Below are positions 1 to 8,414 of a stretch of DNA of 64,000 nt, one piece after another (the stretch's first letter is position 1; each line of letters begins with the position of its first letter). The notes under the pieces were generated by a model that worked only from the letters and a program-made list of their open reading frames with translations, was not told the origin of the DNA and did not search any database. Made by a program: the position numbers and the translations under genes. The stretch comes from Allobosea sp. (GTDB taxonomy: Bacteria; Pseudomonadota; Alphaproteobacteria; Rhizobiales; Beijerinckiaceae). Location of the stretch: positions 1-64,000 of the forward strand of contig JAAEQB010000058.1 in NCBI GenBank assembly GCA_024231975.1, given 5' to 3'.

Positions 1-253
1 GACGGGCATAGAGCGTCTCGATCCCCTGGTTGAGGATCTCCTCGACGATCTCGTCCTTGGACTTGAAGTGGTAGTAGAGGCTGCCGGCCTTCATATCGAC
101 CAGTGCCGCCACCGCCCGCATCGTGCAGGCATCGTAGCCCTTGCGCACGATGATCTCGGCAGTGGCGCCCAGAATCTCGCCGCGCATCGGGTTCGGCTTG
201 GCTACTTCCGTCGCCGTGGCTCCGGCAGGCTTTCTCGCACTGCGCGCTTTCAT
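1..253 (-). CDS. TetR-family transcriptional regulator, N-terminal part (cut by window edge)
   Basis: The first 84 codons read leftwards from an ATG at 253 and run off the window. They encode a TetR DNA-binding domain: a helix beginning near residue 25 (REILGATAEIIVRKGYDACT), the helix-turn-helix around residues 42-62 (MRAVAALVDMKAGSLYYHFK) and the following KDEIVEEIL helix. The ligand-binding domain is outside the window. AAGG lies four bases before the ATG. The gene is downstream of the tripartite tricarboxylate transporter genes and on the same strand, so it may regulate them, but its target cannot be inferred from the DNA-binding part alone. Confidence 0.9.
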   Translation of the reverse strand, partial: MKARSARKPAGATATEVAKPNPMRGEILGATAEIIVRKGYDACTMRAVAALVDMKAGSLYYHFKSKDEIVEEILNQGIETLYAR

Positions 254-581
254 GCCTTGATCCGATTGCCCAGGCTCTCGCGCCCGCCGCAATTCGGCCA
301 GACGCGACGTCCCGCTCCGGGACACAAGCCTCTGTCACTATCGCCGGCGGCGCAGCCGATCAAGCATGCCCATCAAACGTTCGTTTCTGTCCTATCGCGC
401 TGACACCTACGACTCTTTCATCAACCAAACGATAGCTCGTCATTGGTCCCGGCGCTTCGCAGGGCATCGCCTGGCCCACGCCTTCGGCGGCTGCCGCACA
501 GCGGCACAACTTGCGCGACGGCAACCTCGCCAGCGCGCGCCGCTCCGGCGGGCTTCGCCCCCAATGTCGTCCGCAACGCCC
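254..581. other. Intergenic region between tctC-type gene and tetR-type gene
   Basis: About 330 bases without a convincing gene. Reading frames crossing it are Arg/Pro-rich shadows without a plausible start. It should hold the 3' end of the transporter transcript and the promoter of the TetR gene. The only structured element I see is the short inverted repeat at 375-386. Confidence 0.6.
375..386. promoter_or_regulatory. Candidate TetR-type operator (AAACG-tt-CGTTT)
   Basis: AAACGTTCGTTT has two perfect 5-bp inverted arms around a 2-bp centre. It lies about 120 bp upstream of the TetR start. Short AT-containing inverted repeats near the regulator gene are typical TetR operators, so autoregulation is the simplest reading; this is inference. 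Confidence 0.35.
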
Positions 582-1565
582 CTACTGGAACGTCAGGTTC
601 GCCTTGGCGACGATCTCGGCGTAGACGGCGCGATCGGCGGCGATGCGCGTGGCGAACTCGGCCGGGCTGGAGAAGTTCGGCAGGACGCCCAGCGTCCTGA
701 GCTGCTCCTGCGCCTTCGGATCGGCCAGCGCCTTGCCAGCCGCAGCGTTGAGCTTCGCGACGATCTCCGGGTTCATGCCGGCAGGGCCGGCGAGCCCGAT
801 CCAGGAATGGGCGGTGAATTGCGGGAAGCCGCTCTCCTTCATCGTCGGGACATCCGGCAATTCGAACCAGCGCCGCTCATTGGTGGTTGCGAGGATACGC
901 ACCTTGCCGGCCTTGGCGAGCTCGACCAGTTCGCCCGCCATCATCAGCGGGACATGGCCGGCAGCGATGTCGTTCAGCGCCGGGCCGCTGCCACGATAAG
1001 GCACATGCATCAGATCGGCGCCGGAGGAGATCTTGAGCAGCTCGCCGGCGAAATGGCCGTAGGTGCCGATGCCCGAGCTGGCGAAGCCGATCGTGCCGGG
1101 CTTGGCCTTGGCCAAAGCGACGAGTTCGGCAACCGTCTTGGCCTCGACCGACGGATGCGCGCCGAGGAAGGTGAAGCCTTCGACGAGATTGGCGATCGGG
1201 GTGAAATCCCTCACCGAGTCGTAGGACAGCTTCTTGTCGACATTGGGCAGGATCGCGTGAGTGCCGGCCGAGACGAGCAGCAACGTGTAACCGTCCGGCG
1301 CCGCCTTGGCGACGAAATCGGAGCCGATCGCGCCACCCGCTCCGGCGCGGCTTTCGACGACGAAAGGCTGGCCGAGATCGATGCTCATGCTGTTGGCGAG
1401 CAGGCGGGCGATGCCCTCGACGCGGCCGCCCGGCGCGAACGGCACGATGATCTTCACCGGCTTGGCCGGATAGGCCTGCGCAGCGGCCTCGACGGCGCCT
1501 ATGCCGAGCGCTCCCGCGACGGCGAGCAGCAGCGCCATGCGGCGCGTCAGTTGTCCCTTGAGCAT
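582..1565 (-). CDS. Tripartite tricarboxylate transporter substrate-binding protein (TctC/Bug family), copy 1
   Basis: This 327-residue periplasmic protein has an N-terminal signal peptide (residues 1-30, ending near EAAAQA) followed by the Bug-family opening YPAKPVKIIVPFAPGG at about 32-47. The mature fold captures a carboxylated ligand for the TctAB permease. GGGAGGAAGCG precedes the ATG, which supports the start. It is the last gene of tctB-tctA-tctC2-tctC1. Residues GRVEGIARLLA after the signature glycines differ from those of copy 2 (GRADALARMLA), so the two may bind different ligands. Bug proteins bind many carboxylates, so the substrate is open. Confidence 0.92.
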   Translation of the reverse strand: MLKGQLTRRMALLLAVAGALGIGAVEAAAQAYPAKPVKIIVPFAPGGRVEGIARLLANSMSIDLGQPFVVESRAGAGGAIGSDFVAKAAPDGYTLLLVSAGTHAILPNVDKKLSYDSVRDFTPIANLVEGFTFLGAHPSVEAKTVAELVALAKAKPGTIGFASSGIGTYGHFAGELLKISSGADLMHVPYRGSGPALNDIAAGHVPLMMAGELVELAKAGKVRILATTNERRWFELPDVPTMKESGFPQFTAHSWIGLAGPAGMNPEIVAKLNAAAGKALADPKAQEQLRTLGVLPNFSSPAEFATRIAADRAVYAEIVAKANLTFQ

Positions 1566-1610
1566 CGCTTCCTCCCCTCTCCCGCCGAGTGTTCCGGATC
1601 GTCCGCCCGG

Positions 1611-2591
1611 TTACTCCTCGAACTTCATGTTGGTCTGCTTGGCGACGTCGCCGAAAGCCTTCTGCTCGGCCTTGATCAGGCTGGCGAAGGCGTCGGCGCT
1701 CTCGGTGCGCACGATGCTCGCCGCCGCCTTGACGCGCTCGACGGTCTTGGGCTCGCTCATCGCCTTATTGGCGGCCTGGTTGAGCTTCTCGACGAGATCG
1801 CGCGGCATGCCGCCCGGCCCGAGCAGGCCGAACCAGAGCGGCGGCGCCGAGAACTCGGCGAGCCCGGCCTCCTTCATGGTCGGAATGTCGGGCAGGCCGG
1901 GCCAGCGCTGCGGATTGGTCGTCGCGAGGATGCGGACCTTGCCGGCCTGCGCGACCTCGACGAATTCGCCGCCGATCATCATCTGGACATGGCCGGCGAC
2001 GAGATCGTTCACCGAGGGGCCGCTGCCGCGATAGGCGATATGGGTGATCTTCGAGCCGGCGGCGATGTTGAAGAACTCGCCGGCGAAGTGGTTGTAGGTG
2101 CCGACGCCGGAGCTGGCGAAGTTGAACTCGCCCGGCTTGGCCCGCGCGAGATCGACGAACTCCTTGAGATTGTTCGCCTTCACGCCAGGATGCACGCCGA
2201 TGAAGCTGTAGCTCTCGACCATCAGCGCGATCGGCGTGAAGTCGCGATCGGCGTCATAGGGTAGCTTGGTGGTGATCTTCGGCAGGATGGCCTGCGTGCC
2301 GGTCGAAGCGAGCAGGAGGGTGTAGCCGTCGGGCAGCGCCTTCGCGACGAGGTCGGAGCCGAGGCTGCCGCTGGCGCCGCCGCGGTTCTCGACCACGAAG
2401 GGCTGGCCCATCTGCTCCTGCAGGCCCTGCGCCAGCATCCGCGCCAGCGCGTCGGCCCGCCCGCCGGCGGCGAAGGGCACGATGATCTTCACCGGCTTGG
2501 TCGGATAGGCCTGGGCCGTCGCGACCTGCGGCAAGGCCGCGAAGGAGGCGGCGGCGATGAGGCCGAGCGCGCTGCGCCTGCTGGGTTTCAT
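1611..2591 (-). CDS. Tripartite tricarboxylate transporter substrate-binding protein (TctC/Bug family), copy 2
   Basis: This 326-residue secreted binding protein is a paralogue of the gene just downstream. It has a signal peptide (cleavage near ATAQA, residue 27), the YPTKPVKIIVPFAAGG motif, and the family's conserved HIAYRGSGPSVNDL stretch in the second lobe. A strong GGAGGGCGAGATC site precedes the ATG. It follows tctA by 27 bp, so it is probably co-transcribed. Two tandem Bug genes attached to one TctAB permease suggest duplication and ligand divergence; the ligand itself cannot be read from sequence. Confidence 0.92.
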   Translation of the reverse strand: MKPSRRSALGLIAAASFAALPQVATAQAYPTKPVKIIVPFAAGGRADALARMLAQGLQEQMGQPFVVENRGGASGSLGSDLVAKALPDGYTLLLASTGTQAILPKITTKLPYDADRDFTPIALMVESYSFIGVHPGVKANNLKEFVDLARAKPGEFNFASSGVGTYNHFAGEFFNIAAGSKITHIAYRGSGPSVNDLVAGHVQMMIGGEFVEVAQAGKVRILATTNPQRWPGLPDIPTMKEAGLAEFSAPPLWFGLLGPGGMPRDLVEKLNQAANKAMSEPKTVERVKAAASIVRTESADAFASLIKAEQKAFGDVAKQTNMKFEE

Positions 2592-2618
2592 GATCTCGCC
2601 CTCCCCTTCTCCAAAAAT

Positions 2619-4121
2619 TCAGGCTTCCGTCGCCGCCTCGCGGGCCCGGCGGAAATTCGGCATCAGCAGCAAGGCGATCACCAGCGCGCAGGCGATCAGC
2701 AACCCCAGGCTGATCGGCCGCGACAGGAAGATCGCCGGGTCGCCGCGCGAGAGCAGCATGGCGCGGCGCAGGTTCTCCTCCATCATCGGCCCGAGGATGA
2801 AGGCGAGCACGAGGGGCGCCAGCGGGCATTCGAGCTTGGCCAGCACCACGCCGAGCAGGCCGAACAGCGCGACGAGGCCGACCTCGAAGGCGCTGTTGTT
2901 CACCGTGTAGATGCCGATGCAGCAGAACAGCAGGATCGCCGGAAACAGCATGCGGTAGGGCGCCGCGAGCAGCTTCACCCAGAGCCCGATCAGCGGCAGG
3001 TTGATGACGAGCAGCATCAGGTTGCCGAACCACATGCTGGCGATCAGCCCCCAGAACAGCTGGGGCTGGGTCGAGGCGAGATTCGGGCTCGGCGCGATGC
3101 CGTGGATCAGCATGGCACCGGCCATCATCGCCATCACCGAATTGCCGGGGATGCCGAGCGCCAGCATCGGGATGAAGGAGGATTGCGCGCCGGCATTGTT
3201 GGCTGCTTCAGGCCCGGCGACGCCTTCGATCGCACCCTCGCCGAAGCGCTCGGGCGTGTCCGAAATCCGCTTCTCGACTGCATAAGAGGCGAATGAGCCG
3301 AGCATGGCGCCGCCGCCGGGCAGGATGCCGAGCAGCGCGCCGAGGCCGGTGCCGCGCAGGGTCGCCGGCCAGGCCGCCCGGAAATCGTCCTTGGTCAGCC
3401 AGAGCCGCGACAGTTTGGTGCGCTCGCCCTGATCCTCCGGCCCGCCGGAGAGGTTGAGCATGATCTCGGCGATGCCGAAGAGGCCCATCGAGACGACGAC
3501 GACGCCGATGCCGTCACGCAATTCCGGTCGGTCGAAGGTGAAGCGGTCGAAGCCGGTGTTGACGTCGGCGCCGATCAGGCCGAGCAGCAGGCCGAGGAAG
3601 ATCGCCCCAACCGCGCGCAAGGGCGAGCCCTGCGCGAAGACGACGGCGGCGACGAGGCCGAGCGCCATCAGCGAGAAATACTCGGCCGGGCCGAATCTCT
3701 GCGCGAGTTCGGTCAGGGCCGGGCTGGCGACCGCGATCAGCAGCGTCACCACCGTGCCGGCGAAGAAGGAGGCGAGCGCCGCCGTCGCGAGCGCGGTGCC
3801 GGCGCGACCCTTGCGCGCCATCGCGTAGCCGTCGAGGCAGGTGACGACGGAGGAGGATTCGCCCGGCAGACGCATCAGCACGGCCGTGGTCGAGCCGCCA
3901 TATTGCGCGCCGTAATAGATGCCGGCGAGCATGATCAGCGCTTCCGTCGGCTGCAGGTAATAGGTCAGCGGCAGCAGCATCGCCATGGTCGCGATCGGGC
4001 CGATGCCGGGCAGGACGCCGATCAACGTGCCGATCAGCGCGCCGAGGAAGCAGTACCAGAGATTGCTCAGCGAGGCGGCGACGCCAAAGCCCAACGCCAG
4101 CGATTGGACGATCTCGCTCAT
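2619..4121 (-). CDS. Tripartite tricarboxylate transporter large permease TctA
   Basis: The 500-residue protein has about a dozen hydrophobic segments and the TctA signatures: GALIGTLIGVLPGIGPIATM near the N terminus and GVAGPEAANNAGAQSSFIP with GIPGNSVMA in the middle. It forms the main ion-coupled channel with TctB and receives ligand from the periplasmic Bug proteins. I chose the ATG at 4121 because it overlaps the tctB stop as ATGA (4118-4121); a GTG three codons upstream is possible. Order tctB-tctA-tctC-tctC is a common variant of the system. Confidence 0.95.
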   Translation of the reverse strand: MSEIVQSLALGFGVAASLSNLWYCFLGALIGTLIGVLPGIGPIATMAMLLPLTYYLQPTEALIMLAGIYYGAQYGGSTTAVLMRLPGESSSVVTCLDGYAMARKGRAGTALATAALASFFAGTVVTLLIAVASPALTELAQRFGPAEYFSLMALGLVAAVVFAQGSPLRAVGAIFLGLLLGLIGADVNTGFDRFTFDRPELRDGIGVVVVSMGLFGIAEIMLNLSGGPEDQGERTKLSRLWLTKDDFRAAWPATLRGTGLGALLGILPGGGAMLGSFASYAVEKRISDTPERFGEGAIEGVAGPEAANNAGAQSSFIPMLALGIPGNSVMAMMAGAMLIHGIAPSPNLASTQPQLFWGLIASMWFGNLMLLVINLPLIGLWVKLLAAPYRMLFPAILLFCCIGIYTVNNSAFEVGLVALFGLLGVVLAKLECPLAPLVLAFILGPMMEENLRRAMLLSRGDPAIFLSRPISLGLLIACALVIALLLMPNFRRAREAATEA

Positions 4122-4615
4122 TGCGGCCACACCGGCATCGAGATCTTCAGGAGATAGCCGAACACGATGGTGCAGAAGGCCGCGAGCCCGAACGCCACGA
4201 AGGGCAGCTCCTTCCAGCGGATTTCCTGCCCGGCGCAGGCGCCGATCGCCACGCTCAGAAGGCTCGCGACAAAGAGGCCGAGCCGGTCGATCGTCGCGGC
4301 GAAGACGATCACGGCCAGCGAGATCAGGAGGATCGGCCGCCAGCCGATGACGGGAAGCGTCCAGCCGCCGGCGAGGATGCCGCGGAGGACGAGCGCGAGC
4401 CCGAGCAAGACGAGGCCGCCGGCGACGATCCGCGGCAGGAAACCCGGCCCCATGCGCAGGCTGGTGCCGAAGACATAGTCGCGGCCGATAAAGAGCGCGG
4501 CGGCCCCGATCGCAGCGAAGAGCAGGCCGAGGAGAACGTCGTTCGCGCCCGATGCCGGCGCCGGTTCGAGCGGAGCCGCGGCGGCTCGCGCATCGCTGTC
4601 GTTCAGCGGGCTCAT
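4118..4615 (-). CDS. Tripartite tricarboxylate transporter small permease TctB
   Basis: This 165-residue membrane protein has four hydrophobic segments (VLLGLLFAAIGAAALFIG; FLPRIVAGGLVLLGLALVL; ILLISLAVIVFAATI; ELPFVAFGLAAFCTIVFGYL), the usual size and topology of TctB. The N-terminal 25 residues are Ala/Pro-rich and cytoplasmic. GGGGAGGAGCG precedes the ATG. It heads the transporter operon and overlaps tctA by four bases, implying translational coupling. Sequence conservation in this family is low, so the call rests on topology and position. Confidence 0.88.
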   Translation of the reverse strand: MSPLNDSDARAAAAPLEPAPASGANDVLLGLLFAAIGAAALFIGRDYVFGTSLRMGPGFLPRIVAGGLVLLGLALVLRGILAGGWTLPVIGWRPILLISLAVIVFAATIDRLGLFVASLLSVAIGACAGQEIRWKELPFVAFGLAAFCTIVFGYLLKISMPVWPQ

Positions 4616-4674
4616 CGCTCCTCCCCGGACGCGACGGACGCCTTCGGATCGAAACCGGGCGCCGCGTTTTTCAT

Positions 4675-4703
4675 TTGTATATGAATTTCTGTCTTATATG
4701 CAA
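4675..4703. promoter_or_regulatory. Inverted repeat in AT-rich promoter region of the tct operon
   Basis: TTGTATATG at 4675-4683 and TATATGCAA at 4695-4703 form an inverted repeat (7 of 9 positions match) with an 11-bp spacer, in a strikingly AT-rich patch 60-90 bp upstream of tctB. A TTGACA hexamer on the minus strand lies just outside it (4709-4714), though no good -10 at standard spacing follows. It is a candidate operator for the transporter operon; the cognate regulator is unknown. Confidence 0.4.
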
Positions 4704-4757
4704 AACATTGTCAATCTGCGAGACCTTCTCATAGCGAGGTTTGGGAAGCCGCTGAAT

Positions 4758-5213
4758 TCAGCTCGGTTTCAAGCCGCAAGCGGCGCCAAAAGCCGCCAAC
4801 GTCGCAAGGCTGGTGAGCAGCGCCAGCGGAAACCGCATCAGGCTGCGCTTCGTCCAGTCGCGGGCGGCGGCTTCGTCGACCGCCTCCGCCTTCTCGAAGG
4901 CGATCGCCTTCGGGATCATGTCGAAGGCCGACCAGAGCCGCATCGCCAGATGGGCGGCGAGTGCCACGAGCAGGGCGCGGCGGACCCCGCCATGGCCCCA
5001 ACCGAGATAAAGCGTGACGAACAGGACGAGTTCGAAGGCGGAATGAGCGGGGATCCAGAACCGGGCCCGGCTGACACCTCCTTTCCGGGGCTGGACAATC
5101 TCGGGCTTGCTGGGCCAGGCGCGATCGATAACGCCATGCTCGAAAATCCCGCCACCCAGCCCGATATTGGCCAGGAGCGCGGTCGCGGCCGTGGACAGTA
5201 CAAGCATATCCAT
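4758..5213 (-). CDS. Small integral membrane protein of unknown function
   Basis: The 151-residue protein has four predicted membrane segments (about 5-27, 52-72, 77-97 and 128-148). A charged loop between segments three and four contains AFEKAEAVDEAAARDW. It does not match a family I can name with certainty; the four-helix plan with an internal WIPAHSAFEL motif is reminiscent of DUF1772-type proteins. It starts 48 bp from the divergent marR gene, and a palindrome overlaps its start codon, so it is probably controlled by that regulator. Confidence 0.7.
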   Translation of the reverse strand: MDMLVLSTAATALLANIGLGGGIFEHGVIDRAWPSKPEIVQPRKGGVSRARFWIPAHSAFELVLFVTLYLGWGHGGVRRALLVALAAHLAMRLWSAFDMIPKAIAFEKAEAVDEAAARDWTKRSLMRFPLALLTSLATLAAFGAACGLKPS

Positions 5214-5226
5214 GAGATCATCTCAT
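5212..5226. promoter_or_regulatory. Palindrome overlapping the start of the membrane protein gene
   Basis: ATGAGAT-c-ATCTCAT has 7-bp perfect arms around one base and overlaps the initiation codon of the leftward gene. It may be a second site for the adjacent MarR protein or an element blocking translation. Confidence 0.35.
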
Positions 5227-5234
5227 TCGCTAAT

Positions 5235-5253
5235 TATCTTACTAACTAAGATA
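5235..5253. promoter_or_regulatory. Candidate MarR operator
   Basis: TATCTTA-ctaac-TAAGATA has perfect 7-bp arms with a 5-bp centre and lies between the divergent membrane protein and marR genes, 8 bp ahead of the marR ATG. MarR dimers typically bind AT-rich inverted repeats of this size in the divergent promoter of their own gene, so joint control of both genes is likely. Confidence 0.6.
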
Positions 5254-5261
5254 TCAAACAG

Positions 5262-5726
5262 ATGGCACCTTCAAGTCAAGACGAGGCGATCGCGCGCCTG
5301 ACGACGGTCCTGCGCCGCATGGGCGCAGCCAGCGTCCTGCACAGCCAGGCCGTCGCCAAGCGAGCCGGGCTCGCCTCGGTCGATCTCGAATGCCTGGACA
5401 TGATCCTGCTGGCCGGCTCCGTGACGGCCGGGCAGATCATGGAGCATACCAAGCTGACCAGCGGCGCCGTGACCGGCCTGATCGATCGCCTCGCCAGGAA
5501 GGGTTATGTCAAACGGACAGCGGACCCGCAGGACCGCCGCAAGGTCCTCGTCCGCATCGTGCCGGAGGCAATCAGGCCACTTCAGGAGCTTTTCGCGCCG
5601 ATGGCCGAGCGTTCGGCTGCGCTGATGGGGCAATACAGCGCCGAGGAGCTCGAGCTGATCGCAGGCTTCATCGAGAAAGGCATCGCGATCGCACTGGAGC
5701 GCGCCAGCGAGCTTGACGAGGACTAA
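5262..5726 (+). CDS. MarR-family transcriptional regulator
   Basis: The 154-residue protein has the MarR winged helix: recognition-helix region TAGQIMEHTKLTSGAVTGLI at about residues 55-74 and the wing motif KRTADPQDRRKVLVRI at about 84-99, which contains the family's D-x-R-(R/K) signature. Flanking helices would form the dimer and ligand pocket. It is divergent from a small membrane protein gene with an AT-rich inverted repeat between them. MarR proteins of this type usually repress until they bind a small aromatic or similar ligand; the ligand here is unknown. Confidence 0.92.
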   Translation: MAPSSQDEAIARLTTVLRRMGAASVLHSQAVAKRAGLASVDLECLDMILLAGSVTAGQIMEHTKLTSGAVTGLIDRLARKGYVKRTADPQDRRKVLVRIVPEAIRPLQELFAPMAERSAALMGQYSAEELELIAGFIEKGIAIALERASELDED

Positions 5727-5758
5727 GCGCTGGCAGTGCTGGCGATGGTCGCAGGCTC

Positions 5759-6553
5759 TCAGGCCGCTTCGCGGATGAAGCGGCTGAGGAAGAGGCGGGT
5801 GCGCGGATGGCTCGGATTGGCGAGCACCTCCCCTGGCGGACCCTGCTCGACGACGAGGCCGCCATCCATGAAGACCACGCGGTCGGCCGCCTCGCGGGCG
5901 AAGCCGATCTCGTGGGTGACAACGATCATGGTCAGGCCCTGGCCGGCGAGATCGCGCATCGTTGCCAGCACCTCGCCGACGAGCTCGGGATCGAGCGCCG
6001 AGGTCGGCTCGTCGAACAGCATCAGCTTCGGCCGGATCGCCAGTGCCCGGGCGATGGCGACGCGCTGCTGCTGGCCGCCGGAGAGCTGGCGGGGATAGGC
6101 GTTGGCCTTCTCGGTCAGGCCGATGCGGGCGAGCAGCTCCATGGCGTAGTCGGTCGCCTCCTTGCGGGAGTGGCCGTGCACGCCGACCGGCGCCTCGATG
6201 ATGTTCTCCAGCACCGTCATATGCGGGTAGAGGTTGAACTGCTGAAAGACCATGCCGATCTGGCGGCGCTGGACCGCGATCGCCCGCGGCGACAACCGGA
6301 CCAGCCGCTCGCCATTGAGGCGGTAGCCGATCTGCTCGCCGGCGACCATGATCGAACCGCGATCGATCGCCTCCAGATGGTTGATGCAGCGCAGGAAGGT
6401 CGATTTGCCCGAACCGGACGGGCCGAGCACGACGACGACCTCGCCCGGCATGACGTCGAGATCGATGCCCTTCAGCACCTCGTTGTGGCCGAAGGATTTG
6501 TGGACGTTGCGGGCGCTGACCAGCGGTGCCGCATCCGTTGCGATCCGGCTCAT
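5759..6553 (-). CDS. Polar amino acid ABC transporter ATP-binding protein
   Basis: This 264-residue ATPase contains Walker A GPSGSGKST (about residue 44), Q-loop VFQQFNLYPHMTV, signature LSGGQQQRVAIARAL, Walker B LMLFDEPTSALDPE and the H-loop VTHEIGFA. FNLYPHMTVLENI is typical of the polar amino acid (GlnQ/HisP) subfamily. Its ATG overlaps the permease stop as ATGA (6550-6553). It powers the single-permease importer made with the two upstream genes and is the last gene of the operon divergent from the MocR regulator. Confidence 0.95.
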   Translation of the reverse strand: MSRIATDAAPLVSARNVHKSFGHNEVLKGIDLDVMPGEVVVVLGPSGSGKSTFLRCINHLEAIDRGSIMVAGEQIGYRLNGERLVRLSPRAIAVQRRQIGMVFQQFNLYPHMTVLENIIEAPVGVHGHSRKEATDYAMELLARIGLTEKANAYPRQLSGGQQQRVAIARALAIRPKLMLFDEPTSALDPELVGEVLATMRDLAGQGLTMIVVTHEIGFAREAADRVVFMDGGLVVEQGPPGEVLANPSHPRTRLFLSRFIREAA

Positions 6554-7461
6554 GGCGTCGCCTCCGCGATGACCGGCGCTGCCTGCGTCGCGCCGCGCTC
6601 GCCGCGGGCATAGTAGCGCTCGATGAAGCCCTGGCCGATGTTCAGGACGGTGGTGATGACGAGATACCAGATCACCGCGACCATCAGCATCGGGACGACC
6701 TCGAAGGTACGGTTGTAGACCGCCTGCACCGAGTAGAGCAGATCGGCCATGGCGATGACGCTGACCAGCGAGGTCGCCTTGATCATGCTGATCAGTTGGT
6801 TGCCGGTCGGCGGCACGATCGAGCGCATCGCCTGCGGGATGATGACCCGCCACAGCGCCCGCGCCCGGGTCATGCCGAAGGCGTCGCTCGCCTCGGTCTG
6901 GCCCTTGTCGACCGAGAGCAGGCCGCCACGGATGATCTCGGCCATATAGGCGGCCTCGTTGAGCGACAGGCCGGCGATCGCCGCCGTCATCGGCGTGATC
7001 AGGTCGTTGGTGTGCCAGCTGACGAGCGTCGGTCCGAACGGGATCGATATCGAGATCTCGGGGAAGAGCGTCGAGAGATTGTACCAGAAGATCAGCTGGA
7101 CCAGCAGCGGCGTGCCGCGGAAGAACCAGATGAAGAGACCGGCGAAGCCGCTGAACAGCCGGTCGTCGGAGAGCCGGGCGATCGCCAGCAGCAGGCCGAT
7201 GATGACGCCGATCACCATCGCCACCACGGTGAGGCCAAGCGTGACGTAAAGGCCCTTCAGGATCGACTCGGCCGTGAACCACTGCGCCACCACCGGCCAG
7301 CCGAAATTCGGGTTCCAGGCGACGATCCAGGCGAAATTGGCGGCGACCGCGAGCACGAAGGCCCAGAGCAGCCAGCGCCCCCATTCGGCCGGGCGGTGGG
7401 CGTTAGCGACGTCGCGCAGCGACGCCTGCCGGTCGTTCATCGGCTCAGCAGCGCTGCTCAT
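6550..7461 (-). CDS. Polar amino acid ABC transporter permease
   Basis: A 303-residue His/Glu/Gln/Arg/opine-type permease. After a soluble N-terminal stretch come a first membrane helix (WLLWAFVLAVAANFAWIVAW), a periplasmic segment, and the core domain beginning LKGLYVTLGLTVVAMVIGVI. The coupling motif EASDAFGMTRARALWRVIIPQA (EAA loop) contacts the ATPase. I start it at the ATG 12 bp after the binding-protein stop. Only one permease gene is present, so the channel is probably a homodimer. Confidence 0.93.
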   Translation of the reverse strand: MSSAAEPMNDRQASLRDVANAHRPAEWGRWLLWAFVLAVAANFAWIVAWNPNFGWPVVAQWFTAESILKGLYVTLGLTVVAMVIGVIIGLLLAIARLSDDRLFSGFAGLFIWFFRGTPLLVQLIFWYNLSTLFPEISISIPFGPTLVSWHTNDLITPMTAAIAGLSLNEAAYMAEIIRGGLLSVDKGQTEASDAFGMTRARALWRVIIPQAMRSIVPPTGNQLISMIKATSLVSVIAMADLLYSVQAVYNRTFEVVPMLMVAVIWYLVITTVLNIGQGFIERYYARGERGATQAAPVIAEATP

Positions 7462-7472
7462 GGCCCGCTCGC

Positions 7473-8369
7473 TCAGTTCTTCGAGAGGTTGATGCCGGCC
7501 TCGCCGATCATGTTGTTCTCGATGCCCCATTTCTTGAAGATCGCCTCATAGGTGCCGTTCGCCTTGAGCACCTTGATGGCCGAGACCAGCACCTCGCCGA
7601 GCGGCGAGCCCTTCGGCACGACCGCGCCCTGGAACAGGTCCTGGAAGCCGTTGGCCTTGCCGACCGCGGCGAGCTCGAGATCGCCCTTGGCCTGCTGGAC
7701 GAAATAGGTCAGCGGCGCCTGCGAGGAGAAGAAGCCGTCCGAGCGCTTGGAGCGCACCGAGAGGATCGAGGTCGGCTGGTCGGTGAAGGACATCACCTCC
7801 AGCGTCGGCTTGCCCTCGGCGGCGCATTTCTCGGCCTGGGCCTTGATCACCTTCTCGGCGGAGCCCGCCGACATCACCGCGATCTTCTTGCCGCAGGTGT
7901 CGTCGAGGCTGGCGATCGCTTTCGGATTGCCCTTCTGCACCGCGAAGATCACGTATTCGCGGACATAGTCGACGAAATCGTTTGATTCCTGGCGCGACTT
8001 GAAGTCGCCGATCGGGCCCATGGCGAACTGGAAGCGGCCGGCGGCGATGCCGCTCAGCGCCGCGGCGAGCCCGCTGACCGTCGCATGCTCGATCTTGACG
8101 CCCAGCAGCTGGCCGATGGCGTCCGAGAGCTCGGCGCTGGCGCCGGTCATGGTCTTGGCGTCGGTGACGATCTCATAGGGCGGGAAGGAGCCGTTGTTCA
8201 CCGAGATCATCTTGCCGGCCGTGCGGATCGCCTCCGGCAGTTTGGCGCGCAGGGCCTCGTCGACCTTCTGCTCGGGAATCTTGATGCTGGCGTCCTGGGC
8301 GAAGGCCGGAGCCTGCAGGAGCATCGCTGCCAGTGCAGCGACTCCGGCTAATTTCACGATCATGGTCAT
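7473..8369 (-). CDS. Polar amino acid ABC transporter substrate-binding protein
   Basis: The 298-residue family 3 binding protein has a signal peptide (residues 1-24, cleaved after AFA) and the two-lobe fold, with a ligand-pocket motif in NNGSFPPYEIV and ASAELSDAIGQLLGV, and PIGDFKSRQE at the hinge side. It delivers an amino-acid-like solute to the permease encoded 11 bp downstream. The neighbours, an amidase and a decarboxylase-like protein, suggest the solute may be an amide or a product of amide hydrolysis; that is inference. Confidence 0.9.
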   Translation of the reverse strand: MTMIVKLAGVAALAAMLLQAPAFAQDASIKIPEQKVDEALRAKLPEAIRTAGKMISVNNGSFPPYEIVTDAKTMTGASAELSDAIGQLLGVKIEHATVSGLAAALSGIAAGRFQFAMGPIGDFKSRQESNDFVDYVREYVIFAVQKGNPKAIASLDDTCGKKIAVMSAGSAEKVIKAQAEKCAAEGKPTLEVMSFTDQPTSILSVRSKRSDGFFSSQAPLTYFVQQAKGDLELAAVGKANGFQDLFQGAVVPKGSPLGEVLVSAIKVLKANGTYEAIFKKWGIENNMIGEAGINLSKN

Positions 8370-8414
8370 GGCGACATCCCCTTTTATCGTTGTCGGTGGA
8401 TTGGTGGCCCGCTC

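Noticed and set aside
366..2264. 632-codon plus-strand open frame across the tctC-type genes
   Set aside because: Low-complexity Arg/Asp/Glu composition and complete overlap with two clear signal-peptide binding proteins on the other strand.
4709..4714. TTGACA as -35 of the tct operon
   Set aside because: No acceptable -10 hexamer at 16-18 bp, so I did not list it as a promoter.
4751..4762. 12-bp palindrome GCTGAATTCAGC
   Set aside because: It lies at the 3' end of the membrane protein gene, makes only a 4-bp stem and has no promoter context.
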